Assembly (NCBI GenBank): GCA_015099395.1
Contig: AP024096.1
Span: forward strand, 7,295,485-7,359,484
From: Ktedonobacteria bacterium brp13
GTDB taxonomy: Bacteria; Chloroflexota; Ktedonobacteria; Ktedonobacterales; Ktedonobacteraceae
Direction of reading: 5' to 3'
Length of the DNA: 64,000 nucleotides
In this document: positions 29,191 to 37,659 of the stretch, piece by piece
How the letters are laid out: each line of letters begins with the position of its first letter
Position numbering within the stretch: the first letter of the stretch is position 1
Translations under genes and position numbers: made by a program
Notes under the pieces: model-generated
Told to the model about the DNA's origin: nothing
The model's database searches: none
Seen by the model: only the letters and a program-made list of their open reading frames with translations

Positions 29191-29532
29191 GTGTTATGGC
29201 CTTTCTAACGAGCATAGCCTGCATGTATAGATGTAGTATCAAGGCTGAGAGCTCGCAACCCAACTGTCCTGCGTAGGGATCAATATGTACCAGTTTATCA
29301 GAGCTTGAAACCGTCTGGCAAGGGGAGGCGTAGAGAGAAACAAGGCAGGTAAAAAGGTGCGTAGGGTGGCTTGCTTACTAGGGTGTTTATAGCATGGCCC
29401 AACGAAACGTGCTATAATAGTGCGCAGATGGAGTGTAGATAACACAGCCCCCGTCTTCTGTAAGCACCCTACAAATAACTACCCTAACCAAGCATCGGTG
29501 CTGCTGAACCTTTGCCTAGGAGTGAAATTTAT
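29191..29532. other. Divergent promoter region leuB / redox cluster
   Basis: 342 bases holding the leaders of leuB (minus) and the NuoB-like gene (plus). An extended -10 at 29410-29418 points toward the redox cluster. No attenuator or T-box features were recognised in front of leuB. Confidence 0.5.
29410..29418 (+). promoter_or_regulatory. Extended -10 promoter element of the redox cluster
   Basis: TGCTATAAT (29410-29418), a full TGn-TATAAT, with only a weak -35 17 bases upstream. The message would have a leader of about 107 bases before ATG 29533. Confidence 0.55.
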
Positions 29533-30126
29533 ATGAGCAGCGAAATGAATGATAATGGGAAACTGGCTGGGCATCGCAAGGCGATACCTATCGCAATGGC
29601 GTCCGGACCACATGAGTATATCCCAGGAGATCAGGAGCTTCCAGTTCAGCTCACCAGCATAGCAGACATGTTGCAATGGGCACAGAACTGGGCGCGATCT
29701 AAGTCTGTGTGGCCTTTTAGCTATGGACTGGCGTGTTGCGCGATTGAGATGATGGCATCGGCACAAGCGCATTATGATCTGTCACGTTTCGGTTCAGAGG
29801 TGTTCCGCTCAAGCCCTCGTCAGTCGGACTTGATGATTGTTGCCGGGACGGTTTCGGTAAAGATGGCGCCTCGCTTGCGTCTTCTATGGGAGCAGATGCC
29901 TGACCCCAAATGGGTCATCAGTATGGGCCAGTGTGCCAACTCCGGTGGTGAGTTTTATGATAGCTATTACACCATTCAAGGTGTCGATACTATTGTGCCG
30001 GTCGATGTGTATGTCCCTGGCTGCCCACCGCGCCCTGAGGCGTTGATTGAAGGAATTCTAAAGTTGCGTGAGAAGATCGCAAAGCAGGGTCTGAAAGTAC
30101 GCGGCGAAACGGAAATCGAGGTATAG
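29533..30126 (+). CDS. NuoB-like [4Fe-4S] protein (complex I 20-kDa subunit family)
   Basis: 197 residues from ATG 29533, with AGGAG at 29517-29521; the in-frame TTG 29512 overlaps that site. All four N2-cluster cysteines are present: the tandem pair in GLACCAIEM, one in MGQCANSGG, and one in VPGCPPRPE. The surrounding motifs are fully NuoB-like, including [16 protein letters not shown] and [13 protein letters not shown]. In complex I this subunit passes electrons to quinone together with NuoD. Here no NuoC, NuoD or membrane subunit lies beside it; instead it is followed 3 bases later by NuoI/NuoE-, NuoF- and NuoG-like genes. It may serve a main complex I encoded elsewhere, or a separate soluble complex. 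Confidence 0.9.
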   Translation: MSSEMNDNGKLAGHRKAIPIAMASGPHEYIPGDQELPVQLTSIADMLQWAQNWARSKSVWPFSYGLACCAIEMMASAQAHYDLSRFGSEVFRSSPRQSDLMIVAGTVSVKMAPRLRLLWEQMPDPKWVISMGQCANSGGEFYDSYYTIQGVDTIVPVDVYVPGCPPRPEALIEGILKLREKIAKQGLKVRGETEIEV

Positions 30127-30129
30127 CGT

Positions 30130-30870
30130 ATGCGTGGTATTCTGGAAGGTATGGGTTTAACCTTTAGCCACCTCTTTCGGCCAAAGGTGACCCGTTTCTA
30201 TCCATACGAGAAACCCAAACTGCCACCGCGCAGCCGTGGTCTAATCCAACTGATTGCGCAGGATGGTCTGGGTACCGAGTTTAATCTGAAGTGTGAAGCA
30301 TGCCTTCTCTGTGAAAAAGCATGTCCTCCTCGTGCGATCACGATTGAGTATGAACCCTTGCACCAGTGGAAGAATCGTCCCTGGTTCAAATCCTACATTC
30401 GTGAGGGTGCTGAGAAGTTTACACCTCGTAAACTGTCGCCTGCAACTGGCACTTCGCGTGCTGGCTTTTACCAGACGCGCATCTCTGAATACGCAGTTGA
30501 GTACTTCAACAAGCCAGTAACGCCCTGTGTGGCGATGCCGGTGAAAGACGAGCTAGAACCCGCGATTGATCTGAGCAAGGTCGATGTCTTGCTGGATACA
30601 TGGTCCCAGGAAGCCGGTGCATTACCGGATCTACTGGATGCCGTGATGGATCTCTACGGTTTCTTGCCTTTGCAAGCAGCCAAGCGTATTGTGCAGGCCC
30701 GCGGTGTGGACCTGAGCGATCTCTTTGGTATCGCGACAATGAGTCCGAAGTTCAAACCCGCTCCGGCTGTCAAGGGGATCACGCGTAACGATCAACCGGT
30801 ACGTGGACTTGCCCCGGATACGCGCGGTGTGTGGGGAAATATTAATCACGTGAGACAGCCAGATGCCTAA
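30130..30870 (+). CDS. NuoI/NuoE hybrid iron-sulfur protein
   Basis: 246 residues. Residues 1-75 match NuoI (LFRPKVTRFYPYEKPKLPPRSRG), but only one ferredoxin motif is present, Cys55/58/61/65 in CEACLLCEKACPP; the second NuoI motif is missing. Residues ~155-220 match the helical N-terminal half of NuoE (LPDLLDAVMDLYGFLPLQAAKRI, LSDLFGIATMSPKF), but the [2Fe-2S] thioredoxin-like half of NuoE is absent and no suitable cysteines follow. The protein thus looks like a linker subunit made of two half-subunits carrying one [4Fe-4S] cluster. It overlaps the NuoF-like gene by 8 bases, which implies coupled translation. A frameshift is unlikely because the frame is clean and the joint carries its own conserved-looking segment. 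Confidence 0.75.
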   Translation: MRGILEGMGLTFSHLFRPKVTRFYPYEKPKLPPRSRGLIQLIAQDGLGTEFNLKCEACLLCEKACPPRAITIEYEPLHQWKNRPWFKSYIREGAEKFTPRKLSPATGTSRAGFYQTRISEYAVEYFNKPVTPCVAMPVKDELEPAIDLSKVDVLLDTWSQEAGALPDLLDAVMDLYGFLPLQAAKRIVQARGVDLSDLFGIATMSPKFKPAPAVKGITRNDQPVRGLAPDTRGVWGNINHVRQPDA

Positions 30871-32191
30871 GTTTGAACAATCTTATCGCGTTTTGCGGCA
30901 AAATACAGATGCGGACGCACGTACATTGAGTGCGTATCGCAGTGCGGGCGGTTATGCCGCGCTTGAAAAAGCTATTCGTGAACTGACCCCTGAGCTGGTG
31001 AACCAGCAAGTGATTGATGCGAAATTGCGCGGTCGAGGCGGCGCTGGCCGTCTGACTGGCGAGAAGTGGCGCATCGTACGGGAGTTAGATGACGAGCAAA
31101 AATATGTTATTTGTAATGCGTATGATGCCGATAGTCGCTCGTTAGCAGCGGCTTCTCTGCTGGAACGCAATCCTCACCAGGTTATCGAAGGTATTGTTCT
31201 TGCTGCCTACGCCGTTGGAGCATCCGAGGCCTATCTTTTCACGCGCAGCACATTCCAGGCTGGAACGGCTGCCTTGCAACAGGCGTTGCAAGAGGCCCTT
31301 GAAGCCAATCTTGTTGGGCGTGATATCCTTGGCACTGATTTTAGTTGTACTATTACTGTGCTCGGCGCGAATATGGGCTTTATGGGTGGTGAAGAGACGG
31401 TGCAGATGGCACTGATCAAGGGCCGCCGTGGTATGCCTGAGCAACGCCCTCCGTTCCCTGCTCGCTATGGCTTGTGGGATAAACCGACAGCAATTAACTC
31501 TATCGAGACGCTGGTCAATGTACCTGTGATCGTGCGCGATGGTGCTGCGGCTTTTGCGAGCGTCGGTTCGGAGATGAGTGGTGGAACAAAGATTCTGACC
31601 GTTTATGCATCGCCTGAGAGCGAGCCTCGTGTTGTCGAGGTTCCCTTTGGTACAACCTTGCGGGATATCCTCGTGCATGCGGGTGTTACACCCACTGAGC
31701 AAGAGCATCGCGCGGTGGTCGTTGGTGGTGCAGAGGGCGGTGCTCTCCCTATCTCTCTGCTCGATACTCCGTTTGATTTCGATCCACTCGAAAAGGCCGG
31801 AGCAATCGTCGGTTCTGGTATTCTAGAGCTACTGCCTGTCGAGACATGTATGGTTTCCTGGTCGATGGAGCGTAGCCGTTTCTTAAGCAAGGAATCGTGT
31901 GGCAAATGCGTCCCCTGCCGCATCGGGGTAAAACGTATCACTGGTATCCTTGAAGGGATTGCCAGCGACCTGGGTGTTAGTGGAGACCTGGATGTGCTGG
32001 ACGAATTTGCTGAATATGTGCCTGATGGTTCGCTCTGTGGTTTTGGTGTACAAGCCACCAATCCGCTAAAAACTGCAAAGCGCTACTGGCCAGAGCATTT
32101 TTCGTCGCATATTCAGGAGCAGACGTGTCCGACCGGGACGTGTGTGCCTTTGCGCTCACATCGTTTTGTGACGAAACATGTCTTGCCGTAG
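30863..32191 (+). CDS. NuoF-like flavoprotein with altered nucleotide-site motif
   Basis: 442 residues. The NuoF fold is clear: FMN-loop GRGGAG near residue 58, GEETVQMALIKGRRGMP, KPTAINSIETLVNVP, an SLBB region (YASPESEPRVVEVPFG), and N3-cluster cysteines in SCGKCVPCRIG plus SLCGFG. The C-terminus has CPTGTC, as in soluble hydrogenase- and formate-dehydrogenase-type NuoF proteins. The usual NuoF motif CNADExEPGTFKDR reads CNAYDADSRSLAAAS here, losing acidic and basic residues that line the FMN/NADH pocket, and the usual YICGEE is FMGGEE. Either it binds a nucleotide differently or this branch works without NADH. It is 101 bases ahead of the flavoprotein fusion gene. Confidence 0.85.
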   Translation: MPKFEQSYRVLRQNTDADARTLSAYRSAGGYAALEKAIRELTPELVNQQVIDAKLRGRGGAGRLTGEKWRIVRELDDEQKYVICNAYDADSRSLAAASLLERNPHQVIEGIVLAAYAVGASEAYLFTRSTFQAGTAALQQALQEALEANLVGRDILGTDFSCTITVLGANMGFMGGEETVQMALIKGRRGMPEQRPPFPARYGLWDKPTAINSIETLVNVPVIVRDGAAAFASVGSEMSGGTKILTVYASPESEPRVVEVPFGTTLRDILVHAGVTPTEQEHRAVVVGGAEGGALPISLLDTPFDFDPLEKAGAIVGSGILELLPVETCMVSWSMERSRFLSKESCGKCVPCRIGVKRITGILEGIASDLGVSGDLDVLDEFAEYVPDGSLCGFGVQATNPLKTAKRYWPEHFSSHIQEQTCPTGTCVPLRSHRFVTKHVLP

Positions 32192-32291
32192 TAAAATTAC
32201 CGCTCTCTTGATTTTACTCTGCCCCTGTAGAGAGAATGAGACGAGAGAAGGTTAATTGATTTAGCACTAGAAACTTCGGAAGAGAAAGTAC

Positions 32292-34700
32292 ATGGCTATA
32301 TCGATTCGCGATAATTTCTCACCCGCAACTCAGACTGCCCAGTTGCCCATGGTCCGTAACGATGTAGGTCACCCCAGTTTTACGGTGACTATCGATGGCA
32401 AGACCATGCAGGCATACCAGGGAGAGACGATCCTGAGTGTGGCTATCGACAATGGGATTCATGATATCCCGAACCTTTGTAATGACGAGAAGCTGGAGCC
32501 GACCTCTGCCTGCCGCATGTGTCTGGTTCATGTAGAGGGTGTTGATCGACCTCTGCCTTCCTGTAATACACCTGCTGAGCCTGGCATGGTTATTTTAACC
32601 AATTCTGATGAGCTGTTCCATCTGCGTCGTACCAACCTGGAATTGATGCTCTCAGATCACAATGCCTACTGTCAGCCGCCCTGTCAGGTTGATTGCCCGA
32701 CCCATATCGATATTCCTGGGTATCTTGAGTTGATCGCTCAGGGCTCGATGAAAGAGGCGGCTCGCCTGGTTAAAGAGGTTTTGCCGTTCCCATTCGTGCT
32801 GGGCCTGACCTGTCCTGCCCCCTGTCAGAAGGCGTGCCGCCGCGCGCTGGTTGACGAGGAGATTGCTATCTGTCGTATGCATGGTTACGCGGCAGAAACC
32901 TGTCTGTTAGACGCACCCCTGCCTTATTTGCAGGACCCCCCGACTGGTAAGCGGATCGCGGTCGTCGGTGCCGGTCCTTCAGGTATGACTTGTGCGTACT
33001 ATCTGTCACTGCGCGGACACGAGGTCAAGGTTCTTGACATGCAGCCGCAGCCGGGTGGTATGTTGCGCTATGGTATCCCTGAGTATCGTTTGCCGAAAGA
33101 TATGATGGATCGTGAGTTCCAGCAGTTGGTCGATATGGGCGTCGATTTTCAGTTTAATGTGAAACTGGGTCGCGACTTTGAGATCGATGATCTGTTCGCC
33201 CAGAATTATGACGCTGTCTATCTGGCGATCGGTTGTTGGACCAGTAATGATCTGCGTGTTCCTGGTGAGGATGCAGAGGGTGTTGTGAACGCGATCCGCT
33301 ACCTTGGTGACAAGGTTGAGGGTCGTCCAGTACCGGTCAAAGAGGGTGATGAGGTCATCGTTATCGGTGGTGGTTTTACCGCATTTGACTGTACTCGTAC
33401 CTCGCTGCGCCTGGGCGCAAAAGTGCATACGATGTATCGCCGTGGTCGTACCGAGATGGGTGCGACAACCGAAGAGGTTGAAGACGGTGAGGCTGAGGGC
33501 ACACATTTGCAGCTGATGGTCAGTCAGACCAAAGTTATCACTGATAACGGTCGTGTGACCGGCGTTGAGTTCCAGCGTAACAAACTGGGCGAGCCTGACG
33601 CCAGCGGTCGCCGTCGTCCTGTGCCGATTGAGGGTTCCGAGTTCGTGGTAAACTGCGATACGGTTATTCCTGCTATCGGTCAGGCAGTTGATACCAAAGT
33701 GCTGAATGAGAAATCCGGTATCAAGTGGACCAAGTGGAAAACTATCCAGACCAATCCGCACAATTTCATGACAGATCGCAAAGGCGTGTTTGCCGGTGGT
33801 GACTGTCAGATGGGTGCTCAGACCATCATCGAAGGTGTGGCTCAGGGTAAGCTGAACGCTCGCTCGATCCATAGTTACCTGATGGGTGAGGATATGAACG
33901 AGGTTGCGCGCCGTCTGGAGCTCGAAGAGCGCCGCCCGGATCTCTTTGATATTGTGCCATACAAACCCGTTGAGCCAAAGGTAAAGATGCCGATGCTGCC
34001 TTACGAGAAGCGCGATCGCAGCTTTAACCTGATTGAGATGGGTTACTTGCAAGAGCAGGCAGAGCGCGAGGCATCTCGTTGTCTACAATGTGCCTGTCCT
34101 GCTGCCGGTCAGTGTGATCTGCAAAAGTACAGTATCGAGCATGGTCTGGCTGATAACCGTTTCCATGACGGTGAACCCAGTGATTATCATGATTATGAGA
34201 CGGATCTGTCGCATAGCTTTATTCTGCGCGATCCTAACAAATGTATCAACTGTACGCAGTGCGTTCGCGTCTGTCATGATGTGATCGGACCTGACTGCTA
34301 TGGTATGTTTGGTAAGGGCTTTGACACCATTGTCTCGACGCCATTCAACGTCAGCTTGCACGATACAGACTGTGTCTCGTGTGGTGCCTGTGTTCAGGTC
34401 TGCCCGACCGGTTCACTGATGATGGCTGAGCGCTACCTCAAACGCTACTCTTTCGCGGTTGATCGTTGTATCTTCTGCGGCGACTGTGTTGAGGTTTGCC
34501 CTCACGGTGCTCTGGGTGAGACACCGAATTTCGAGCTCTCGTTCTTCAACCGCCTGGGTGATGATATTACTCTGGAAAAGAACGATCTGGCGAATGCACC
34601 AAACTATCTGGTACGCCAGCGCCTGCCACGTGGCAAGAAAGACCTGCCAGTGATGAGTCCATTGGTACGTCCTCTGCCTGCTCGCGGTATCCGCGAATAA
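32292..34700 (+). CDS. NuoG-type ferredoxin / GltD-type oxidoreductase / polyferredoxin fusion
   Basis: 802 residues. In order: a [2Fe-2S] domain (~28-105; Cys63, 74, 77, 91) as in NuoG; a GltD-type N-terminal iron-sulfur region (~120-205; Cys127, 131, 135, then 174, 178, 182); an FAD site (VVGAGPSG 224-231, then GGMLRYGIPEYRLP); an NAD(P) site (VIVIGGGFTAFD ... VHTMYRR, the RR pair favouring NADPH as in GltD); a second FAD motif (GVFAGGDC); and a C-terminal polyferredoxin (~595-760) with CINCTQCVRVCH, CVSCGACVQVCP and CIFCGDCVEVCP. Such fusions pass electrons between NAD(P)H and ferredoxin. Last gene of the cluster. Together with the NuoF-like protein it would give two nucleotide sites and a chain of clusters, the usual make-up of electron-confurcating or bifurcating enzymes. 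Confidence 0.85.
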   Translation: MAISIRDNFSPATQTAQLPMVRNDVGHPSFTVTIDGKTMQAYQGETILSVAIDNGIHDIPNLCNDEKLEPTSACRMCLVHVEGVDRPLPSCNTPAEPGMVILTNSDELFHLRRTNLELMLSDHNAYCQPPCQVDCPTHIDIPGYLELIAQGSMKEAARLVKEVLPFPFVLGLTCPAPCQKACRRALVDEEIAICRMHGYAAETCLLDAPLPYLQDPPTGKRIAVVGAGPSGMTCAYYLSLRGHEVKVLDMQPQPGGMLRYGIPEYRLPKDMMDREFQQLVDMGVDFQFNVKLGRDFEIDDLFAQNYDAVYLAIGCWTSNDLRVPGEDAEGVVNAIRYLGDKVEGRPVPVKEGDEVIVIGGGFTAFDCTRTSLRLGAKVHTMYRRGRTEMGATTEEVEDGEAEGTHLQLMVSQTKVITDNGRVTGVEFQRNKLGEPDASGRRRPVPIEGSEFVVNCDTVIPAIGQAVDTKVLNEKSGIKWTKWKTIQTNPHNFMTDRKGVFAGGDCQMGAQTIIEGVAQGKLNARSIHSYLMGEDMNEVARRLELEERRPDLFDIVPYKPVEPKVKMPMLPYEKRDRSFNLIEMGYLQEQAEREASRCLQCACPAAGQCDLQKYSIEHGLADNRFHDGEPSDYHDYETDLSHSFILRDPNKCINCTQCVRVCHDVIGPDCYGMFGKGFDTIVSTPFNVSLHDTDCVSCGACVQVCPTGSLMMAERYLKRYSFAVDRCIFCGDCVEVCPHGALGETPNFELSFFNRLGDDITLEKNDLANAPNYLVRQRLPRGKKDLPVMSPLVRPLPARGIRE

Positions 34701-34722
34701 CCTGTTCGTACGCATTGCATAG

Positions 34723-34765
34723 CCGGGAAGGATAGAGACACACATCTCTGTCTTTCCCGGTTTTT
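34723..34765 (+). terminator. Terminator of the redox cluster
   Basis: CCGGGAA (34723-34729) pairs with TTCCCGG (34754-34760), with an inner AGAGA/TCTCT stem and a five-T run (34761-34765). Confidence 0.8.
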
Positions 34766-34864
34766 GTGCATAGAGGGTCATCTGGAGCATAGAGTTTTTA
34801 TTTGAGATGCACGTGTGAGATGTTCTCTTTTCATAGTGGTGCTTTATACTGCGTTTTGCTTGCG

Positions 34865-34873
34865 TGGTAAAAT
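34865..34873 (+). promoter_or_regulatory. Extended -10 element before the GH1 gene
   Basis: TGGTAAAAT (34865-34873), TGn-TAAAAT with no convincing -35. It lies about 42 bases before the start codon. Confidence 0.4.
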
Positions 34874-34914
34874 AGCGGATATCACAAAAGTGACACTGTA
34901 GAAGAGAAAGCGGG

Positions 34915-36309
34915 ATGCTTATGGGATATTCAGAACAGCGTCGTCTTTCCTTCCCGAAAGACTTCCTCTGGGGGACTGCATCGTCATCTTACCAGTGCGA
35001 GGGTGGGAATATGCAGAATCAGTGGTATCGCTGGGAGCAACAGGGGCATATTCTGAGCGGTGAGCACTGTGGACGGGCTGCTAACTGGTGGTACGCTGCA
35101 GAAGACGATTTTGCTTTCGCTGAACAGATGGAGAATAACGCACTCCGTTTAAGCCTGGAATGGAGCCGTATTGAGCCGCAAGAGGGTGTGTGGGATAGCG
35201 CGGCGCTTGAACGCTACCGAGAAATGTTGTTGGATCTGCACCGCCGTCATATGGTGCCGATTGTGACGCTCCACCATTTTACAGATCCGCTCTGGTTTGT
35301 TGAGCGAGGGGCTTTTACTCTACAGGAGAACGTGTCGTATTTTGTGCGCTATGTGGAGCATGTTGTTGCGGCGCTGGGAGATTTATGTACGTTCTGGGTA
35401 ACGCTCAATGAGCCGAATAACTATGCGTTTCAAGGTTATCTCTTCGGGACTTTCCCGCCTGGTGAGCAGGATCTGGGGCGTGCTTTTATGGTCCTACGCA
35501 ATCTTTTACAAGCGCATGTGGCGGCGTTTTATCTGCTGCGTGAGCGCTCACCACAGGCTAAAATTGGCTATTGCCTGCGGTATCACCTGCGTGAGCCGAT
35601 TCATCCTCATTCTATGCTCAATGTAAGTGTCGCGCGTATCCAGGAGCAACTCTTCAACTGGTCGATCTTACGCGCTGGTGAGAGTGGGCGTTTCTCGTTT
35701 CCTATTGGTTCGCTACTGGCAGAGATACCAGGCGCAGTGGGTGCACGCGATTATCATGGCGTGAACTACTATACGCGAGATAGAGCGCGTTTTGATCCAC
35801 GCCGCCCAACGGCAGCCGTTGGGCGGCGTTTTATGCGTGCAAGCATGCCACGTACTGATCCGGGACTGGATGAGGACATTGGTGAAATCTATCCCTATGG
35901 GCTGTATCGTGTCCTCTCGTCTGTGTATCAGCGCACCAGGGGCAATAAGCCGATCTACATTACTGAGAATGGCTTTAGTGATCGTACTGATCGTACTGAT
36001 GATCATCGTCCGGCTGCTATTCTCGCGCACCTTGCGATGGTCCACAAAGCTATCCGTGAGGGGATACCGGTCTGTGGCTATCTCCACTGGTCGCTGACGG
36101 ATAATTTTGCATGGAATAATGGCTGGTCTATTCGTTTTGGTCTGATCGAATTAGACCCGGTAACACAGATACGTGTCCCACGCCGGAGTGCCAGTATGTA
36201 TGGTGAGATCTGCCGCGCGAATGCAATTACAGAGGAGATAGTCTATCGTTACGCTCCTGAAATAGTTGATACCATCTTTGGCCAGATCGACCAGAGCCTG
36301 TTAGTGTAG
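34915..36309 (+). CDS. GH1 family glycosidase (beta-glucosidase type)
   Basis: 464 residues, the normal GH1 length. N-terminal signature FPKDFLWGTASSSYQCEG (usual ...YQxEG). Acid/base Glu166 in TLNEPN and nucleophile Glu351 in ITENGF are present, with HHFTDPLWF, NYYTRD and HWSLTDNFAWNNGW completing the active site. GH1 enzymes cleave terminal beta-glucosidic or related bonds by the retaining mechanism; the aglycone preference cannot be told. No signal peptide, so it is cytoplasmic and would act on imported or internal glycosides. ATG 34915 and ATG 34921 are both possible starts. A short internal repeat (SDRTDRTDD) follows the nucleophile loop. Confidence 0.93.
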   Translation: MLMGYSEQRRLSFPKDFLWGTASSSYQCEGGNMQNQWYRWEQQGHILSGEHCGRAANWWYAAEDDFAFAEQMENNALRLSLEWSRIEPQEGVWDSAALERYREMLLDLHRRHMVPIVTLHHFTDPLWFVERGAFTLQENVSYFVRYVEHVVAALGDLCTFWVTLNEPNNYAFQGYLFGTFPPGEQDLGRAFMVLRNLLQAHVAAFYLLRERSPQAKIGYCLRYHLREPIHPHSMLNVSVARIQEQLFNWSILRAGESGRFSFPIGSLLAEIPGAVGARDYHGVNYYTRDRARFDPRRPTAAVGRRFMRASMPRTDPGLDEDIGEIYPYGLYRVLSSVYQRTRGNKPIYITENGFSDRTDRTDDHRPAAILAHLAMVHKAIREGIPVCGYLHWSLTDNFAWNNGWSIRFGLIELDPVTQIRVPRRSASMYGEICRANAITEEIVYRYAPEIVDTIFGQIDQSLLV

Positions 36310-36561
36310 CTCTATGCTTGTGGCCTACTTCTGGTCCACTCTGTGTGTGTTCATGGCCAGTGCCATGGCTTGTCATGCACAACTATAAAGTGCTACACTC
36401 TCTCTAGTATAACGTAGTATCCTACTATTACTTGAGCAGTCAGTGCCGCTACTTGTGCCAAATTCTTCATCCTGCCTGCTTCTTTGGCACGTAGTTTTCT
36501 GATTGCATTTAGCGCAATATTATCAGATTATTTGGATTGATCAGTTAAACGAGGTTGATAG

Positions 36562-37563
36562 ATGGAAGACAAAATGACACCCGTATCTGAGATGGAGCAA
36601 TTCCATTTTGGAGGTAAAGTATTCTGCTCCGATGGCGAAGAGGGAGTTCTGCTGCACCTGAGCATTGATCCCAACACGCATCATATTGTCGCACTTGGTG
36701 TTCGCCTGGGCCGTTTTTTTGGCCGTACAATCACTGTTCCTTTTTCGGCTGTAACTGATGCCGGTGTGGATGGCGTTGTGCTGAGCATTACCCGCGAAGA
36801 GGCTGCCGCTGATCGAGAGCCGATCTCTGGTGTCCAGATCGATGGACGTACTACTGTGCAAGAGACCAACTCAGGGTCTCATGGTACTGTCTCGCTGGTT
36901 GCAGTCCATCCCCAAAGCGGCCTGCTGGCATACGTTGTAGCGCGTCATCTGCGCAACAACCAGGATGCACTCGTGCTTGAGCAATACATCGTAAAAATCG
37001 AAGCTGGTTCCATTGTGATAACTGTACCTGAAGCGACCTTTCAGACGCTGCCTACTTACCGGTCTGATGAGGAGCTGCAGAGCGATGTCGAGTCGGTCGT
37101 AATGGATATTCTGCCGTTGCATGTTGACTTTCCTGCGATGTCGATTCGTGTGTTAGATAGCGTGCTCTATCTGAATGGCAATATCTCAAGCTCGTTGCGT
37201 GGTGATATGGTTGAAGATCAGGCTGCTGGGGTACAGGGTCTGTTGGAGATCAAAAACTGGCTGATTGGCGACGACCAGTTAGCAGCTGACCTTGCGCTGG
37301 CCCTGGGTCGTGATGCTCGCACGCGTGATCTACCGATTGGCGTCTATCCGCGCCTGGGCGTCGTCCTGCTGAGCGGATCAGTGCGCACGAAGCAGCAGCG
37401 TGAAGCGGCTGAGAAGATTGCTCGTTCGTTTGCTGGCGTCCGTAGCGTTGAGAACAATCTTACCGTCGATCCAAAGGCTGACCTGTTAAATGTACTCTCC
37501 TTTGCAGGTCGTGCGGAGACTGAGGACCTGATCCCAGGGAAGATGGTCCGTCATACCAAGTAA
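36562..37563 (+). CDS. PRC-barrel-like and BON domain protein
   Basis: 333 residues without signal peptide or membrane segment. The first ~160 residues look like two PRC-barrel-type repeats (GGKVFCSDGEEGVLLHLSID ... and SLVAVHPQSGLLAYVVARHL, given in parts), which in other proteins anchor or sense surfaces. Residues ~185-320 hold two BON-type domains (VVMDILPLHVDFPAMSIRVLDSVLYLNGNI in parts; VGVYPRLGVVLLSGSV-like segment, KIARSFAGVRSVENNLTV). BON domains often bind phospholipid or membranes. This gene stands alone with its own terminator. The function is unknown; stress or membrane maintenance is only a guess from BON proteins in general. Confidence 0.7.
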   Translation: MEDKMTPVSEMEQFHFGGKVFCSDGEEGVLLHLSIDPNTHHIVALGVRLGRFFGRTITVPFSAVTDAGVDGVVLSITREEAAADREPISGVQIDGRTTVQETNSGSHGTVSLVAVHPQSGLLAYVVARHLRNNQDALVLEQYIVKIEAGSIVITVPEATFQTLPTYRSDEELQSDVESVVMDILPLHVDFPAMSIRVLDSVLYLNGNISSSLRGDMVEDQAAGVQGLLEIKNWLIGDDQLAADLALALGRDARTRDLPIGVYPRLGVVLLSGSVRTKQQREAAEKIARSFAGVRSVENNLTVDPKADLLNVLSFAGRAETEDLIPGKMVRHTK

Positions 37564-37576
37564 GCATATATAATTG

Positions 37577-37619
37577 AGAGGACGTGCCTCCGCTAGCAAG
37601 TGAGTAGGGCAGGTCCTCT
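37577..37619. terminator. Terminator between converging genes
   Basis: GAGGAC (37578-37583) pairs with GTCCTC (37613-37618), and TGCC with GGCA inside, followed by TTCTTT on the plus strand. It serves the BON gene and, from the other side, the PLP enzyme gene. Confidence 0.65.
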
Positions 37620-37659
37620 TCTTTGCGTGTATTTCCATCTTGGGAGATGCTTGCTTCTA

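Noticed and set aside
33006-34052. 348-residue minus-strand ORF inside the flavoprotein fusion gene
   Set aside because: Antisense of a long, well-supported gene with strong codon bias; no RBS or domain.
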